A stretch of DNA of 64,000 bases, taken from assembly GCA_021286855.1 (NCBI GenBank), contig JAJTBO010000017.1:1-64000 (forward strand). The letters are read 5' to 3'. The first letter of the stretch is position 1; the number at the start of each line of letters is the position of its first letter. This document shows, piece by piece, positions 38,634 to 48,727 of this stretch. The notes below the pieces were generated by a model, which saw only the letters and a program-made list of their open reading frames with translations, was not told the origin of the DNA and made no database searches. The position numbers were made by a program, and so were the translations under genes. The DNA comes from Hyphomicrobiales bacterium. GTDB taxonomy: Bacteria; Pseudomonadota; Alphaproteobacteria; Rhizobiales; Ancalomicrobiaceae.

Positions 38634-40058
38634 ATGGCCGAGACCGTCGTCACGCGATTCGCCCCCTCCCCCACCGGCTACCTGCACATCGGCGGCGCCC
38701 GCACCGCCCTGTTCAATTGGCTGTGGGCGCGGCACACCGGCGGCAAGATGCTGCTGCGGATCGAGGACACGGACCGGGAACGCTCGACCGACGCGGCGAT
38801 CGACGCCATCCTCGACGGCCTGCGCTGGCTCGGCCTGGAAGGCGAAGGCGAGCCGCTGTTCCAGTTCGTCCGCGCCAGCCGCCACGCCGAGGTGGCGCAC
38901 GAGCTGCTCGCCCGCGGCGCGGCCTACAAGTGCTTCGCCACCCAGGCCGAACTCGAGGAGATGCGCGAGACCGCGATGAAGGAAGGCCGTCCGCCGCGCT
39001 ACGACGGCCGCTGGCGCGACCGCGATCCGGCAGAAGCGCCCGCCGGCGCGCCTTACGTCCTGCGCCTGAAGACGCCGCAGACCGGCGAGACGGTGGTCGA
39101 CGATCTCGTCCAGGGCCGCGTCACCTTCCGCAACGACGTGCTCGACGACTTCATCCTGCTGCGCTCCGACGGCACCCCGACCTACATGCTGGCGGTCGTC
39201 GTCGACGATCACGACATGGGCGTCACCCACGTCATCCGCGGCGACGATCACCTGACCAATGCGGCGCGCCAGACGCACATCTATCGTTCGATGGACTGGA
39301 CCGTGCCGGCCTGGGCGCACATCCCGCTGATTCACGGCGCCGACGGCGCCAAGCTCTCCAAGCGGCACGGCGCGCTCGGCGTCGACGCCTATCGCGCGCT
39401 GGGCTATCTGCCCGAGGCGCTGAAGAACTATCTCGCCCGCCTCGGCTGGAGCCACGGCGACGACGAGTTCTTCTCGATGGCGCAGGCGGTCGAGTGGTTC
39501 GACGTCGCCGACGTCAACAAGGGCGCTGCGCGATTCGACTTCGCCAAGCTCGAGAACCTCAACGGTCAGTGGATGCGGGCGATGGACGACGACGCGCTCT
39601 TCGCCGCCTTCCTCGACTTCCTGCCGCACACCGACGAGGGGCGCGCGCTCGCCGAAAAGCTCGACGATCGGCTGCGCGCCCAGCTGCGCGCCGCCGTGCC
39701 GGGCCTCAAGGAACGCGCCAAGACGCTGGTCGAACTGCTCGACGGCTGCCGCTTCGTCCACGCCGCCCGCCCCCTGCCGATGGAGGAGAAGGCGCAGGCC
39801 CTGCTCGACGCGGCCGGGCTCGGCGTGCTCGCCGCGCTCGCGCCGCGGCTCGCCTCGCTCGACGCCTGGTCGGCGGAGACGACCGAAGCCGTGGTCCGCG
39901 CCTATGCCGAAGAGGCGGGGCTCAAGCTCGGCAAGGCGGCGCAGCCCCTGCGGGCGGCGCTGACCGGCCGCACCACCTCGCCGGGCATCTTCGACGTGCT
40001 GGCGGTCATCGGCCGCGACGAGACGCTGGCGCGCCTCGCCGATCGCATCGGGGGCTGA
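38634..40058 (+). CDS. gltX: Glutamate-tRNA ligase
   Basis: GltX charges tRNA-Glu. In bacteria that lack GlnRS it may also charge tRNA-Gln. The 474 residues have the class I signature [30 protein letters not shown], and a KMSKS-like KLSKRHGA. The C-terminal third is the helical anticodon-binding domain. ATG 38634 gives [14 protein letters not shown], the usual start; a longer in-frame start at 38553 adds 27 residues without support. Hyphomicrobiales often carry two gltX genes; this is the copy next to gltA. Confidence 0.97.
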   Translation: MAETVVTRFAPSPTGYLHIGGARTALFNWLWARHTGGKMLLRIEDTDRERSTDAAIDAILDGLRWLGLEGEGEPLFQFVRASRHAEVAHELLARGAAYKCFATQAELEEMRETAMKEGRPPRYDGRWRDRDPAEAPAGAPYVLRLKTPQTGETVVDDLVQGRVTFRNDVLDDFILLRSDGTPTYMLAVVVDDHDMGVTHVIRGDDHLTNAARQTHIYRSMDWTVPAWAHIPLIHGADGAKLSKRHGALGVDAYRALGYLPEALKNYLARLGWSHGDDEFFSMAQAVEWFDVADVNKGAARFDFAKLENLNGQWMRAMDDDALFAAFLDFLPHTDEGRALAEKLDDRLRAQLRAAVPGLKERAKTLVELLDGCRFVHAARPLPMEEKAQALLDAAGLGVLAALAPRLASLDAWSAETTEAVVRAYAEEAGLKLGKAAQPLRAALTGRTTSPGIFDVLAVIGRDETLARLADRIGG

Positions 40059-40354
40059 CCCCGACGCCACATCTTCGCCCGATTCGGGCGAATCGCGCCT
40101 CCGCGACGTCGGCCGACCGGCCGCGTCGCGACGCTTTGCCGATGCCCGCCAAGGCCTTGGATTGACTTTTCTTTGGGCGGAATCGCGGTTGCCTCATCAA
40201 TAGGAAGTGCTTGTCGGCCCGGCTCGAATGGGCTACGGCTCCTTCCCGGACGCACGGACCGAGACAAATCGTCTCGCCCCTTCCGCCGCTTCGACTGAAC
40301 CGGTTGGAAAGTCACGTGCCATTGGGTCGATCTTCCGCGTTCGGGGGTACCTGC
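40059..40354. other. Intergenic region between gltX and gltA
   Basis: This 296-bp gap holds a hairpin just after gltX (arms 40074-40080 and 40086-40092, loop GATTC) that may end its transcript, though no T tract follows. Farther on a -35-like TTGACT lies at 40162-40167 in a locally AT-richer stretch; I could not pair it with a good -10. No gene is supported. Confidence 0.5.
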
Positions 40355-41647
40355 ATGAGCGACAAGTCCGCTACTCTCGCCTTGGGCGACAAGACCATTT
40401 CGATGTCGGTGCGCTCCGGCACGATCGGTCCCGACGTCATCGACATCACGAAGCTCTATGGTCAGACGGGTGCCTTCACCTACGACCCGGGCTTCACCTC
40501 CACCGCCTCGTGCGAGTCCAAGATCACCTACATCGACGGCGACGCCGGCATTCTCCTGCATCGCGGCTACCCGATCGACCAGCTCGCCGAACAGGGCTCG
40601 TTCCTCGAGACCTGCTATCTGCTGCTCTACGGCGACCTGCCGACCAAGACCCAGTTCGACGACTTCCAGGGCCGTGTCTATCGTCACACGATGGTGCACG
40701 AGCAGATGATGAAGTTCTTCACCGGCTACCGCCGTGACGCCCACCCGATGGCGGTCATGGTCGGCACGGTCGGCGCGCTCGCGGCCTTCTATCACGACTC
40801 CCTCGACATCTCGGATCCGCACCAGCGCATGGTCGCGTCGATCCGCATGATCTCCAAGATGCCGACCATCGCGGCGATGGCCTACAAGTACTCGATCGGT
40901 CAGCCGTTCGTGTACCCGGACAACACGCTCGACTACACGTCGAATTTCCTGAAGATGTGCTTCTCGATCCCGTGCGAGGAGTACAAGGTCAATCCGGTCC
41001 TGTCGAAGGCCCTCGACCACATCTTCATCCTGCACGCCGATCACGAGCAGAACGCCTCGACCTCGACCGTGCGTCTGGCCGGCTCCTCCGGCGCCAATCC
41101 CTTCGCCTGCATCGCGGCCGGCATCGCCTGCCTGTGGGGCCCGGCGCACGGCGGCGCCAACGAAGCGGCGCTGCAGATGCTGCAGGAGATCGGCACCGTC
41201 GATCGCATCCCGGAATACGTCCGCCGCGCCAAGGACAAGAACGATCCGTTCCGTCTGATGGGCTTCGGCCACCGGGTCTACAAGAACTACGATCCGCGCG
41301 CCAAGATCATGCAGAAGACCTGCCACGAGGTGCTCGGCGCGCTCGGCATCAAGGACGATCCGCTGCTCGACGTCGCCGTCGAACTGGAGCGGATCGCGCT
41401 GCACGACGAGTACTTCATCGAGAAGAAGCTCTACCCGAACATCGACTTCTATTCGGGCATCACCCTGAAGGCGATGGGCTTCCCGACCTCGATGTTCACC
41501 GTGCTGTTCGCGCTCGCCCGCACCGTCGGCTGGATCGCCCAGTGGAAGGAGATGATCGAGGACCCGCATCAGAAGATCGGCCGTCCGCGTCAGCTCTACA
41601 CCGGCGCCCCGATGCGCGACTACGTTCCGGTCGCCAAGCGCGGCTGA
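40355..41647 (+). CDS. gltA: Citrate synthase
   Basis: GltA condenses oxaloacetate and acetyl-CoA to citrate, the entry to the TCA cycle. The 430 residues match the type II hexameric enzymes of Gram-negative bacteria. Seen are the catalytic His in [12 protein letters not shown] and the second His in [15 protein letters not shown], plus the catalytic Asp near [11 protein letters not shown] 40355 gives [12 protein letters not shown]. Codon use is strongly biased to C-ending codons, as for a highly expressed gene. A clear terminator follows. Confidence 0.99.
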   Translation: MSDKSATLALGDKTISMSVRSGTIGPDVIDITKLYGQTGAFTYDPGFTSTASCESKITYIDGDAGILLHRGYPIDQLAEQGSFLETCYLLLYGDLPTKTQFDDFQGRVYRHTMVHEQMMKFFTGYRRDAHPMAVMVGTVGALAAFYHDSLDISDPHQRMVASIRMISKMPTIAAMAYKYSIGQPFVYPDNTLDYTSNFLKMCFSIPCEEYKVNPVLSKALDHIFILHADHEQNASTSTVRLAGSSGANPFACIAAGIACLWGPAHGGANEAALQMLQEIGTVDRIPEYVRRAKDKNDPFRLMGFGHRVYKNYDPRAKIMQKTCHEVLGALGIKDDPLLDVAVELERIALHDEYFIEKKLYPNIDFYSGITLKAMGFPTSMFTVLFALARTVGWIAQWKEMIEDPHQKIGRPRQLYTGAPMRDYVPVAKRG

Positions 41648-41673
41648 TCGCCCGCCTCGATCGAACCTTCGGC

Positions 41674-41699
41674 AAGGGCGTCCTTCGGGACGCCCTTTT
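41674..41699 (+). terminator. Rho-independent terminator of gltA
   Basis: Perfect 10-bp arms (41674-41683 and 41688-41697) enclose a TTCG tetraloop and end in a short T run, 27 bases after the gltA stop. This is the best intrinsic terminator in the window. Confidence 0.85.
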
Positions 41700-41810
41700 C
41701 GATTCCGACGAGGTATGGGAACGCTCGACGCGCCGGATGAGCCGGACGTCCGGGTCGCTAGACGTGGCGGCGCGGCGTATCATCGGCTCTCCCCCGAGGG
41801 AGGTTCGATC

Positions 41811-42380
41811 ATGGCCGAGATCCTGGTTCTGAACGGCCATCCGGGGCGTTCGTCCTTCTGCGCCGCGCTTGCCGCGCGCTACGCCGAGGCGGCGCGGACG
41901 GCAGGGCGTTCGGTTCGCGAAATCGCGATCGCCGATCTGCCGTTGGGCGCGTCGGCGCCCGACGGACGCGCGCCGACGCCGGACTGGGTGAGCGAGGCGC
42001 GCGCGGCGCTCACCGACTGCCGTCACTGGACGATCGTCGCGCCGATGTGGTGGGGCGGCCTGCCGTCGGCGCTCGAAGCGTTCTTCGTCGAGGCGCTCGG
42101 CGAAGGCTTCGCCTACCGCTGGCGCGACGGCGGACCGATGTGGGACGGCCTGCTTGCCGGCCGATCGGCCCGCGTCATCGTGACGATGGACACGCCGCCG
42201 TGGTTCCTGCGCTGGGTCTGGGGGCAGCCGCTGGTGAAACGGCTGAAGCGGCAGGTGCTCGGCTTCTGCGGCTTCTCGCCCGTGCGTTTCACGCTGTTCG
42301 GCCCGGTCCGGTCGTCGACGCCCGACCGGCGCGCGGCATGGCTCGCCGCCGCCGCCGATCTCGGCCGACGCGGCGTCTGA
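41811..42380 (+). CDS. NAD(P)H-dependent flavodoxin-fold oxidoreductase
   Basis: The 189-residue protein has a flavodoxin-like fold of the NAD(P)H quinone oxidoreductase type. The first strand and phosphate loop read EILVLNGHPGRSSF, and the flavin contact is VAPMWWGGLPSALEAFFVEAL. A short insertion follows, and AWLAAAADLGRR forms the last helix. Such enzymes reduce quinones or other acceptors by two electrons with FMN. ATG 41811 has GAGGGAGG upstream; an earlier in-frame ATG does not. It stands between the gltA terminator and the GNAT gene, 36 bp away, so the two may be cotranscribed. Confidence 0.88.
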   Translation: MAEILVLNGHPGRSSFCAALAARYAEAARTAGRSVREIAIADLPLGASAPDGRAPTPDWVSEARAALTDCRHWTIVAPMWWGGLPSALEAFFVEALGEGFAYRWRDGGPMWDGLLAGRSARVIVTMDTPPWFLRWVWGQPLVKRLKRQVLGFCGFSPVRFTLFGPVRSSTPDRRAAWLAAAADLGRRGV

Positions 42381-42416
42381 GCCGCGTCGACGCCGAACCT
42401 TGCGAAGGAGCCGCCC

Positions 42417-42929
42417 TTGATCGTCGTCGTTCCTGCCGGTCGGAAAGACTTCGACGCACTCCGTCGGATCGAACTCGCCGCGTTCGAAACCCTGCGCGCC
42501 GCCGGCGCGGTCGCGGGACCGGCGGCGGCCAGCAGCGACGCCGAGTTGCAACGATATCTCGACGCTGGATTGTTGTTCGCGGCCTACTACCACGAAACCC
42601 GCGACCCGATCGGCTATGGCGGCGGTTACGAAACCGGAGGTTGGCTGCACGTCGGCGAAGTCGACGTCCGTCCCGACTGGCAGCGTCGCGGCGTCGGACG
42701 TCGATTGATGGAAGCATTCATCGGCGAGGGGCTCGCACGCGAACTCCTCGGGACGACGTTGACCACCGACCGGCTCGCGCCCTTCAACGCCGCCTTCTAC
42801 GCCAAGCTCGGCTTTCGACCGATCGAGGCCGACGACGCCTGCCCGGAGCATCTGAAGGCAGCGCTGGAGGTCGAGGTGGCGAAAGGGCTCGATGCCCACC
42901 GTCGCATCGCGATGGTGCTGGCACGGTGA
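42417..42929 (+). CDS. GNAT-family N-acetyltransferase
   Basis: The 170-residue protein carries the GNAT acetyl-CoA motif A in GEVDVRPDWQRRGVGRRLM (the Q/R-x-x-G-x-G loop) and motif B in LAPFNAAFYAKLGFRP. GNAT enzymes move an acetyl group to an amine; the target here is unknown. The start appears to be TTG 42417, with GAAGGAG at 42403-42409, since no ATG or GTG with a ribosome site is close. It follows the flavodoxin-fold gene and faces aapP with a 54-bp gap. Confidence 0.87.
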   Translation: MIVVVPAGRKDFDALRRIELAAFETLRAAGAVAGPAAASSDAELQRYLDAGLLFAAYYHETRDPIGYGGGYETGGWLHVGEVDVRPDWQRRGVGRRLMEAFIGEGLARELLGTTLTTDRLAPFNAAFYAKLGFRPIEADDACPEHLKAALEVEVAKGLDAHRRIAMVLAR

Positions 42930-42983
42930 CCCTTTCCTCACCGCCGTTTCCAGGGCCGCGTCGATTGCGCCCCTCGTCGCCGA

Positions 42984-43769
42984 TCAGTGCAGGATCTGAC
43001 TGAGGAACAGCTTGGTGCGCTCGTGCTTCGGGTCGGCGAAGAAGGCGTTCGGCTCGTTCATCTCGATGATCTGGCCGGCGTCCATGAAGATCACCCGGTC
43101 GGCGACCTGACGGGCGAAGCCCATCTCGTGGGTGACGCAGAGCATGGTCATGCCCTCGTTGGCGAGCTCGACCATGGTGTCGAGCACCTCCTTGACCATC
43201 TCCGGATCGAGCGCCGAGGTCGGCTCGTCGAACAGCATGATCTTCGGATTCATGCACAGCGAGCGGGCGATCGCGACGCGCTGTTGCTGGCCGCCGGAGA
43301 GCTGGCCGGGGTACTTGCGCGCCTGCTCGGGAATGCGGACGCGCTTGAGGAACTGCATCGCCACCTCTTCGGCGTCCTTCTTGGGCATCTTCTTCACCCA
43401 GATCGGCGCCAGCGTGCAGTTCTCGAGAATGGTCAGATGCGGAAACAGGTTGAAGTGCTGGAAGACCATGCCGACGTCGCGACGGACCTCGTCGATGCGC
43501 TTCAGATCCTCGGTCAGCTCGATGCCGTCGACGACGATGCGGCCGGCCTGATGCTCCTCGAGCCGGTTGATGCAGCGGATCATCGTCGACTTGCCCGAAC
43601 CCGACGGGCCGCAGATGACGATCTTTTCGCCCTTCTTCACGCGCAGGTCGACGTCCTTGAGGACGTGGAAGTCGCCGTACCACTTGTTGACGCCGAGCAT
43701 CTCGACGGCGAGGCCGGCGTCGGCCGCGGAGGTGGTCGGAGCGAGCGTGGTCGCGTCGGCTGGGGTCAT
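42984..43769 (-). CDS. aapP: Amino-acid ABC transporter ATP-binding protein AapP
   Basis: AapP is the ATPase of the general L-amino-acid transporter AapJQMP. The 261 residues include Walker [10 protein letters not shown], the Q-loop [10 protein letters not shown], signature [15 protein letters not shown], Walker [13 protein letters not shown] and the switch His in VTHEMG. About 20 residues before the usual start are low-complexity. It is last in the operon, 17 bp after aapM. In Rhizobium leguminosarum this system has broad amino-acid specificity and is under Ntr control; no NtrC site was found here by eye. Confidence 0.97.
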   Translation of the reverse strand: MTPADATTLAPTTSAADAGLAVEMLGVNKWYGDFHVLKDVDLRVKKGEKIVICGPSGSGKSTMIRCINRLEEHQAGRIVVDGIELTEDLKRIDEVRRDVGMVFQHFNLFPHLTILENCTLAPIWVKKMPKKDAEEVAMQFLKRVRIPEQARKYPGQLSGGQQQRVAIARSLCMNPKIMLFDEPTSALDPEMVKEVLDTMVELANEGMTMLCVTHEMGFARQVADRVIFMDAGQIIEMNEPNAFFADPKHERTKLFLSQILH

Positions 43770-43786
43770 GCGTTCGTCCTCGAAAC

Positions 43787-44923
43787 TCAACGTTTGTGAC
43801 CGGTGGCGAGCCGGCGCTCGAGCCACATCGAATAACGGCTCATGCCGAAGCAGAAGATCCAGAAGGTCGCCGCGGCGACGAGATAGCCGGTGGTGCCCGT
43901 CGACGGCGCCGCCCAGACCGGATCGGAGCGCGACGACTGGATCATGCCGAGCAGGTCGAAGATCGAGACGATCAACACCAGCGTCGTGTCTTTGAACAAC
44001 GAGATGAAGGAGTTGACGATGCCGGGGATCACCAGCTTCAGCGCCTGCGGCATGATGATCAGACCCATCGTCTGCCAATAGCCGAGGCCGAGCGCCATGG
44101 CGCCCTCGTACTGACCCTTCGGAATCGCCTGCAGGCCGCCGCGCACCGTCTCGGCGAGATAGGCGGCGGTGAAGATGGTGACGCCGATCAGCGCGCGCAG
44201 CAGTTTGTCGACGTCGACGTTGTCCGGCATGAACAGCGGCAGCATGTTGGCCGCCATGAACAGCACGGTGATCATCGGCACGCCGCGCCAGAATTCGATG
44301 AAGACCACCGACAGCGTGCGCACGATCGGCATCTTCGAACGTCGGCCGAGCGCCAACAGGATACCGAGCGGCAGCGAGCAGACGATGCCGGTCACCGCCA
44401 CCACCAGAGTGACCAGGAGGCCGCCCCACATGGTGGTCTCGACCGGCTCGAGGCCGAACCAGCCGCCGCACAGCATGACATAGGCGAAGATCGGCATGCC
44501 GACGAAGAACAGAAGCGCGTTCAGTCGTTTGAACGGGATCTTCGGCAGCGCCAACGGCGCCAGCAGGCCGAAGAACACGGCGAAGACGAGGATCGCCCGC
44601 CACCGTTCCTCGGCCGGATAGCGCCCGAACAGGAACTGCTTCCAATAGGCCGTCACATAGGGCCAGCAGGCGCCGGCGGTCGGGGTGCGGCAAACGCCGC
44701 CGTCCTCTCCGGTCCACACCGCGCGAACCACGGCGAAGTCGAAGATCGACCAGATCACCGAAGCGGCGATGGCCATGCCGAGGAGCGTCAGCAACCCGTC
44801 GAAGACCGAGCCGAACAGGCGCGTGCGCACCCAACCGACCAGGCCGGTGGTGGAGATCGGCGCCGCGCGCGCCTCGGCCATTTCGGCCCGAACGAAGACG
44901 GAAGACGTGTCGATCGCGCTCAT
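43787..44923 (-). CDS. aapM: Amino-acid ABC transporter permease AapM
   Basis: AapM is one of the two membrane subunits of the Aap transporter. The 378 residues have about eight hydrophobic segments. The EAA loop that docks with AapP is in [21 protein letters not shown], near residue 280. The N-terminal extension of some 150 residues before the core HisM-like domain is typical of AapM. The segment [16 protein letters not shown] is also characteristic. The start lies one base after the aapQ stop, so translation is likely coupled. Confidence 0.96.
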   Translation of the reverse strand: MSAIDTSSVFVRAEMAEARAAPISTTGLVGWVRTRLFGSVFDGLLTLLGMAIAASVIWSIFDFAVVRAVWTGEDGGVCRTPTAGACWPYVTAYWKQFLFGRYPAEERWRAILVFAVFFGLLAPLALPKIPFKRLNALLFFVGMPIFAYVMLCGGWFGLEPVETTMWGGLLVTLVVAVTGIVCSLPLGILLALGRRSKMPIVRTLSVVFIEFWRGVPMITVLFMAANMLPLFMPDNVDVDKLLRALIGVTIFTAAYLAETVRGGLQAIPKGQYEGAMALGLGYWQTMGLIIMPQALKLVIPGIVNSFISLFKDTTLVLIVSIFDLLGMIQSSRSDPVWAAPSTGTTGYLVAAATFWIFCFGMSRYSMWLERRLATGHKR

Positions 44924-44924
44924 C

Positions 44925-46133
44925 TCACCTCTCCACGATCGCCATGCGGCGGTTGTAGGCGTTCATGACGAGAGAGGTCAGCACCGACGTCCCCAGGTAG
45001 ATCGCCATCCAGATGGCGATCACCTCGATCGCCTGTCCGGACTGGTTGAGCACGATGCCGCCGGTGGAGACGAGATCGGGATAGCCGATCGCCACGGCGA
45101 GCGAAGAGTTCTTGGTCAGGTTGAGATACTGATTGGTCAGCGGCGGCACGATCACCCGCATCGCCTGCGGCACGACGACGAGGCGCAGGGTCTGGCCGTT
45201 GGTCAGCCCGAGCGAGCGCGCCGCTTCGGTCTGCCCGTGCGCCACCGCCAGGATGCCGGCGCGGACCACTTCGGCGATGAAGCTCGCGGTGTAGGTCGAC
45301 AACGCCAGGGTCAGCGCGATCAGCGACGGGATCAGCTCGATGCCGCCGGTCAGGTTGAAGGTCGACTTCTTGGCCGGGATCAGCGTCAGATCGAAGCCGC
45401 CGAGGGCGAAGCCGAGGAAGGGAAGCGCCACGATCAGGCCGAGCGCCGTGCGGCCGAGCGGAAACTGAAGGCCGGTCTCGCGTTGCCGACGTCGCGCCCA
45501 CCGGTCGATCAACCAGATCGCGACGAGCGCGACGATCAGCCCGACGAGAAGGCCGAGCCCGGAATGCCCGCCGAAACGGAACTCCGGCAGATAGATGCCG
45601 CGATTGTTGACGAAGACCCAGCCCGGGATCGGTTGCATCGAATTGCGTGGATGCGGCGCGAGGCCGAGCACCGCGAAATACCAGAAGAAGATCTGCAGCA
45701 GCACCGGGATGTTGCGCAGCGTCTCGACATAGGCGGTGGAGATCGCGGAGACGACGGCGTTGTGCGACAGCCGGCCGATGCCGATCAGGAAGCCGAGGAT
45801 GGTGGCGACGATGACGCCGAGCACCGCGACGATGACGGTGTTGACCACGCCGACCAGGATCGCGCGCCCGTAGCTGGCGTCCTTCGGATAGGCGATCGGG
45901 GTCTGGTTGATGTCGAAGCCGGCCGTCGTCGACAGGAAGTCGAAACCCTGCGCGATGTGGCGACGTTCGAGGTTGACCGCCGTGTTGTGCACCACGCTCC
46001 AGGCCAGGGCCACGACCGCCAGCAACGTCAACGCCTGGAAGATCAGGCTGCGCCACTTCGGATCGTTGTACCAGACGACGCCCGGAGGACTGTCCGCCAA
46101 GTGTCCGACACGCTTCTCGTCCCCAACCGCCAT
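44925..46133 (-). CDS. aapQ: Amino-acid ABC transporter permease AapQ
   Basis: AapQ is the second membrane subunit of the general amino-acid transporter. The 402 residues contain about eight hydrophobic segments, with the conserved YVETLRNIPVLLQIFFWYF and the EAA-type loop EAARSLGLTNGQTLRLVVVPQA near residue 305. The large central insertion (about 165-260) distinguishes AapQ-like permeases from short HisQ types. ATG 46133 lies 99 bp after aapJ, with a hairpin in the gap. aapM follows at once. Confidence 0.96.
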   Translation of the reverse strand: MAVGDEKRVGHLADSPPGVVWYNDPKWRSLIFQALTLLAVVALAWSVVHNTAVNLERRHIAQGFDFLSTTAGFDINQTPIAYPKDASYGRAILVGVVNTVIVAVLGVIVATILGFLIGIGRLSHNAVVSAISTAYVETLRNIPVLLQIFFWYFAVLGLAPHPRNSMQPIPGWVFVNNRGIYLPEFRFGGHSGLGLLVGLIVALVAIWLIDRWARRRQRETGLQFPLGRTALGLIVALPFLGFALGGFDLTLIPAKKSTFNLTGGIELIPSLIALTLALSTYTASFIAEVVRAGILAVAHGQTEAARSLGLTNGQTLRLVVVPQAMRVIVPPLTNQYLNLTKNSSLAVAIGYPDLVSTGGIVLNQSGQAIEVIAIWMAIYLGTSVLTSLVMNAYNRRMAIVER

Positions 46134-46194
46134 GCTGCGCCCTTCTCGTTCACGACCGCCGACGGCGATCGAGAGGTCGTCTCGAAGAGAGGTC

Positions 46195-46224
46195 GACGCC
46201 CCCGCCCGAACGGGCGGAGGCGTC
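46195..46224 (-). terminator. Hairpin between aapJ and aapQ
   Basis: Nearly perfect arms (46195-46207 and 46212-46224, one C/A mismatch) enclose a GAAC loop 8 bases after the aapJ stop. It could halt part of the transcripts or protect the aapJ message, giving more binding protein than permease. No long T run follows. Confidence 0.5.
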
Positions 46225-46232
46225 GCATCGGA

Positions 46233-47249
46233 TCAGCGGATCGGCGGGGCGTACTGCAGACCGCCCTTGGTCCACAGCGCGTTGAGGCCGCGCGAGATCT
46301 TCAGCGGCGTGTTGACGCCGACGTTGCGCTCGAAGACCTCGCCGTAGTTGCCCACGGCCTTGACGATGTTGAAGGCCCAGGCGTTGGTCAGGCCGATGTC
46401 GGCGCCGAAGGAGCCGTCCTTGCCGAGCAGACGCTTGACTTCCGGGTTGTCCGACTTGGCCAGCATCTCGTCGACGTTCTTCGAGTCGACGCCGAGCTCC
46501 TCGGCCTGGACGAGCGCGAAGTAGGTCCACTTCACGACGTTGAACCAGGCGTCGTCGCCGGAGCGCACCATCGGGCCGAGCGGCTCCTTGGAGATGACCT
46601 CCGGCAGAACCATGTGCTCGTCCGGATTGACCAGCTTCAGACGCTCGGCATAGAGGCCGGAGGCGTCGGTGGTGAGCACGTCGCAGCCGCCGGTGTCGTA
46701 GGTCTTGACGACCTCGACGTCCTTCTCGAAGGAGACGAGCTTGTACTCGAGCTTGTTGGCGCGGAACCAGTCGGCGAGGTTGAGCTCGGTGGTGGTGCCG
46801 GTCTGGGTGCAGACGGTGGCGCCGTTGAGCTGCTTGGCGGAGGTGATGCCGAGCGACTTGCGGACCATGAAGCCCTGGCCGTCGTAGTACATCACGCCGG
46901 CGAACTTGCCCATCTTGGTGTCGCGCGACATCGTCCAGGTGGTGTTGCGCGAGAGCAGGTCGATCTCACCCGACTGCAGCGCGGTGAAGCGCTCCTTGGC
47001 GGACAGGGGCGTGTACTTGACCTTGCTCGGATCGCCGAAGATCGCGGCGGCCACGGCGCGGCAGAAGTCGCTGTCGAGGCCCTTCCACTCGCCCTTGCTG
47101 TCGGAGATCGAGAAGCCCGCCAGACCGGTGTTCACGCCGCACTGGAGGAAACCCTTGGCCTTCACGTCGTCGAGCGTTCCGGCGAGAGCGCCGGTCGCGG
47201 AAGCCGCCAACGCGACGCCGAAGGTCGCCGCCATCAACTTGTTCGTCAT
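46233..47249 (-). CDS. aapJ: General amino-acid binding protein AapJ
   Basis: AapJ is the periplasmic solute-binding protein of the Aap transporter. The 338 residues start with a signal peptide (about 1-23, ending ATGALAG), then the family 3 binding-protein fold. The segments GVNTGLAGFSISDSKGEWKG, DSDFCRAVAAAIFGD and TTWTMSRDT surround the ligand. It is the first gene of the operon and diverges from metC across 284 bp, as in Rhizobium leguminosarum. Confidence 0.97.
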   Translation of the reverse strand: MTNKLMAATFGVALAASATGALAGTLDDVKAKGFLQCGVNTGLAGFSISDSKGEWKGLDSDFCRAVAAAIFGDPSKVKYTPLSAKERFTALQSGEIDLLSRNTTWTMSRDTKMGKFAGVMYYDGQGFMVRKSLGITSAKQLNGATVCTQTGTTTELNLADWFRANKLEYKLVSFEKDVEVVKTYDTGGCDVLTTDASGLYAERLKLVNPDEHMVLPEVISKEPLGPMVRSGDDAWFNVVKWTYFALVQAEELGVDSKNVDEMLAKSDNPEVKRLLGKDGSFGADIGLTNAWAFNIVKAVGNYGEVFERNVGVNTPLKISRGLNALWTKGGLQYAPPIR

Positions 47250-47533
47250 GGTACCGCCTCAGTCGTTGTCGGTCACGCGGACCTACCGCCCGTCGCGCCG
47301 CTCAGGATTGTGGGCGCAATCGACGAGACACGAGCCATCCAGGAACCCCCGAGATCGCTCCCCCCCGGTCTCGCGGTCCGCAACCTCTTGAACTAGAGTG
47401 CAACACCGCGATCGATCACGGCGGCCATCACAGACCGAAGCCGCCGGCCGGTCAAGGGGAAGATTCCGCCCAAATCCTTGTCGCAGTGCAAAAAAATGCG
47501 CCACGTCTCCGTTCCGAGAAAAATGGATCTCGC
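47250..47533. other. Divergent control region of aapJ and metC
   Basis: This 284-bp gap must hold the promoters of aapJ (leftward) and metC (rightward). I could not fix -35/-10 pairs with confidence, and I see neither a sigma-54 GG-N10-GC core well placed for aapJ nor a SAM-II-like fold before metC. A run of eight C residues lies near 47362. Confidence 0.4.
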
Positions 47534-48727
47534 ATGACCGACACTTCGAAAGCATCGTCGACCGCGCCGGCGACCCGCCTCGCCCACGCCGGCCGGGTCG
47601 AAGGCAGCCCGTTCGTCAATCCGCCGGTGATCCACGCCTCGACCGTGTTGTTCGAGAGCGTCGCCCAGATGAAGGGCAAGGCGGAGAAGCCGGCGCGCTA
47701 CACCTACGGCCGACGCGGCACGCCGACGTCCGAATCCCTGGAGGGCCTGATCGCCGATCTGGAGGGCGCGGAGGGCGTGGTGTTGACGCCGTCGGGCGCC
47801 TCCGCCTGCGCGATCGGCCTGATGTCGGTGCTGGCGAGCGGCGACCATGTGCTGGTGATGGACGGCGTCTATGGGCCGACCCGCAACGCCTGCGACGGAC
47901 TGCTGAAACGCTTCGGCGTCGAGACCACCTATTTCGACACCCGGATCGGCGCTGGAATCGTCGACCTCGTTCGGCCGACCACCCGCGCGGTGTTCCTGGA
48001 GAGCCCGGCCTCGCTCACCTTCGAGATGCCGGACGTGACCGCGATCACCCGGGCGCTCGACGGCCTCGGCGGAGCGCGGCCGATCGTGTTGATGGACAAC
48101 ACCTGGGCGACCCCCCTCTTCTACCGGCCGCTCGACCACGGCGTCGACGTGTCGATCATGGCGGCGACGAAATACGTCGTCGGACATTCCGACGCGCTGA
48201 TCGGCACCCTCGCCTGCGGGCCGCGCGCCTGGGCCAAGGTGAAGACGACGCACGGTGATCTCGGCATGTTCACCGGCCCGGACGACATGTATCTGGCACT
48301 GCGTGGCGCCCGCACCATGGCGGTCCGGCTGGCGCAGCATCAGAGGAGCGCGCTGGCGATCGCCCGCTGGCTGGAGACCCGGCCGGAAGTGGCGCGGGTG
48401 CTCCATCCGGCGCTGCCGTCGCATCCCGACCACGCGATCTGGAAGCGCGACTTCACCGGCGCGTCGGGGCTCTTCTCCTTCGTCCTGAAGGCGTGCTCCT
48501 TCGAGGCGTCGGCGGCCTTCCTCGACGGGCTCGACCTGTTCGGGCTCGGCTATTCCTGGGGCGGCTACGAGAGCCTCGCGATCCTGGCCGAACCGCAGGC
48601 GATCCGCACCGCGACGCCCTGGTCGGCGGAAGGACCGCTCGTCCGTCTGCAGATCGGCCTCGAGGACACGGATGATCTCATCGCCGATCTGGCGCAGGGG
48701 CTCGATCGGATCGCGGCTCACGCCTGA
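47534..48727 (+). CDS. metC: Cystathionine beta-lyase
   Basis: MetC splits cystathionine into homocysteine, pyruvate and ammonia with PLP, in methionine synthesis. The 397 residues belong to the Cys/Met metabolism family: YTYGRRGTPT near the start, TPSGASACAIGL, the Asp and cofactor segment VLMDNTWATP, and the PLP Lys in MAATKYVVGHSD. ATG 47534 gives MTDTSKAS; an earlier in-frame start is less likely. The metC-aapJQMP neighbourhood is the Rhizobium leguminosarum arrangement. Its end overlaps the convergent PAP2 gene by 10 bp. A role in cysteine desulfhydration cannot be ruled out. Confidence 0.94.
   Translation: MTDTSKASSTAPATRLAHAGRVEGSPFVNPPVIHASTVLFESVAQMKGKAEKPARYTYGRRGTPTSESLEGLIADLEGAEGVVLTPSGASACAIGLMSVLASGDHVLVMDGVYGPTRNACDGLLKRFGVETTYFDTRIGAGIVDLVRPTTRAVFLESPASLTFEMPDVTAITRALDGLGGARPIVLMDNTWATPLFYRPLDHGVDVSIMAATKYVVGHSDALIGTLACGPRAWAKVKTTHGDLGMFTGPDDMYLALRGARTMAVRLAQHQRSALAIARWLETRPEVARVLHPALPSHPDHAIWKRDFTGASGLFSFVLKACSFEASAAFLDGLDLFGLGYSWGGYESLAILAEPQAIRTATPWSAEGPLVRLQIGLEDTDDLIADLAQGLDRIAAHA

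Noticed and set aside
35600..38979. Long frames on both strands across comEC (1024 and 764 codons)
   Set aside because: The comEC frame has membrane helices and family motifs; the others are Arg-rich and lack hydrophobic segments.
47398..47533. Possible SAM riboswitch before metC
   Set aside because: I could not find the pseudoknot pairing of SAM-II or the SAM-I core by eye. A covariance-model search would settle it.
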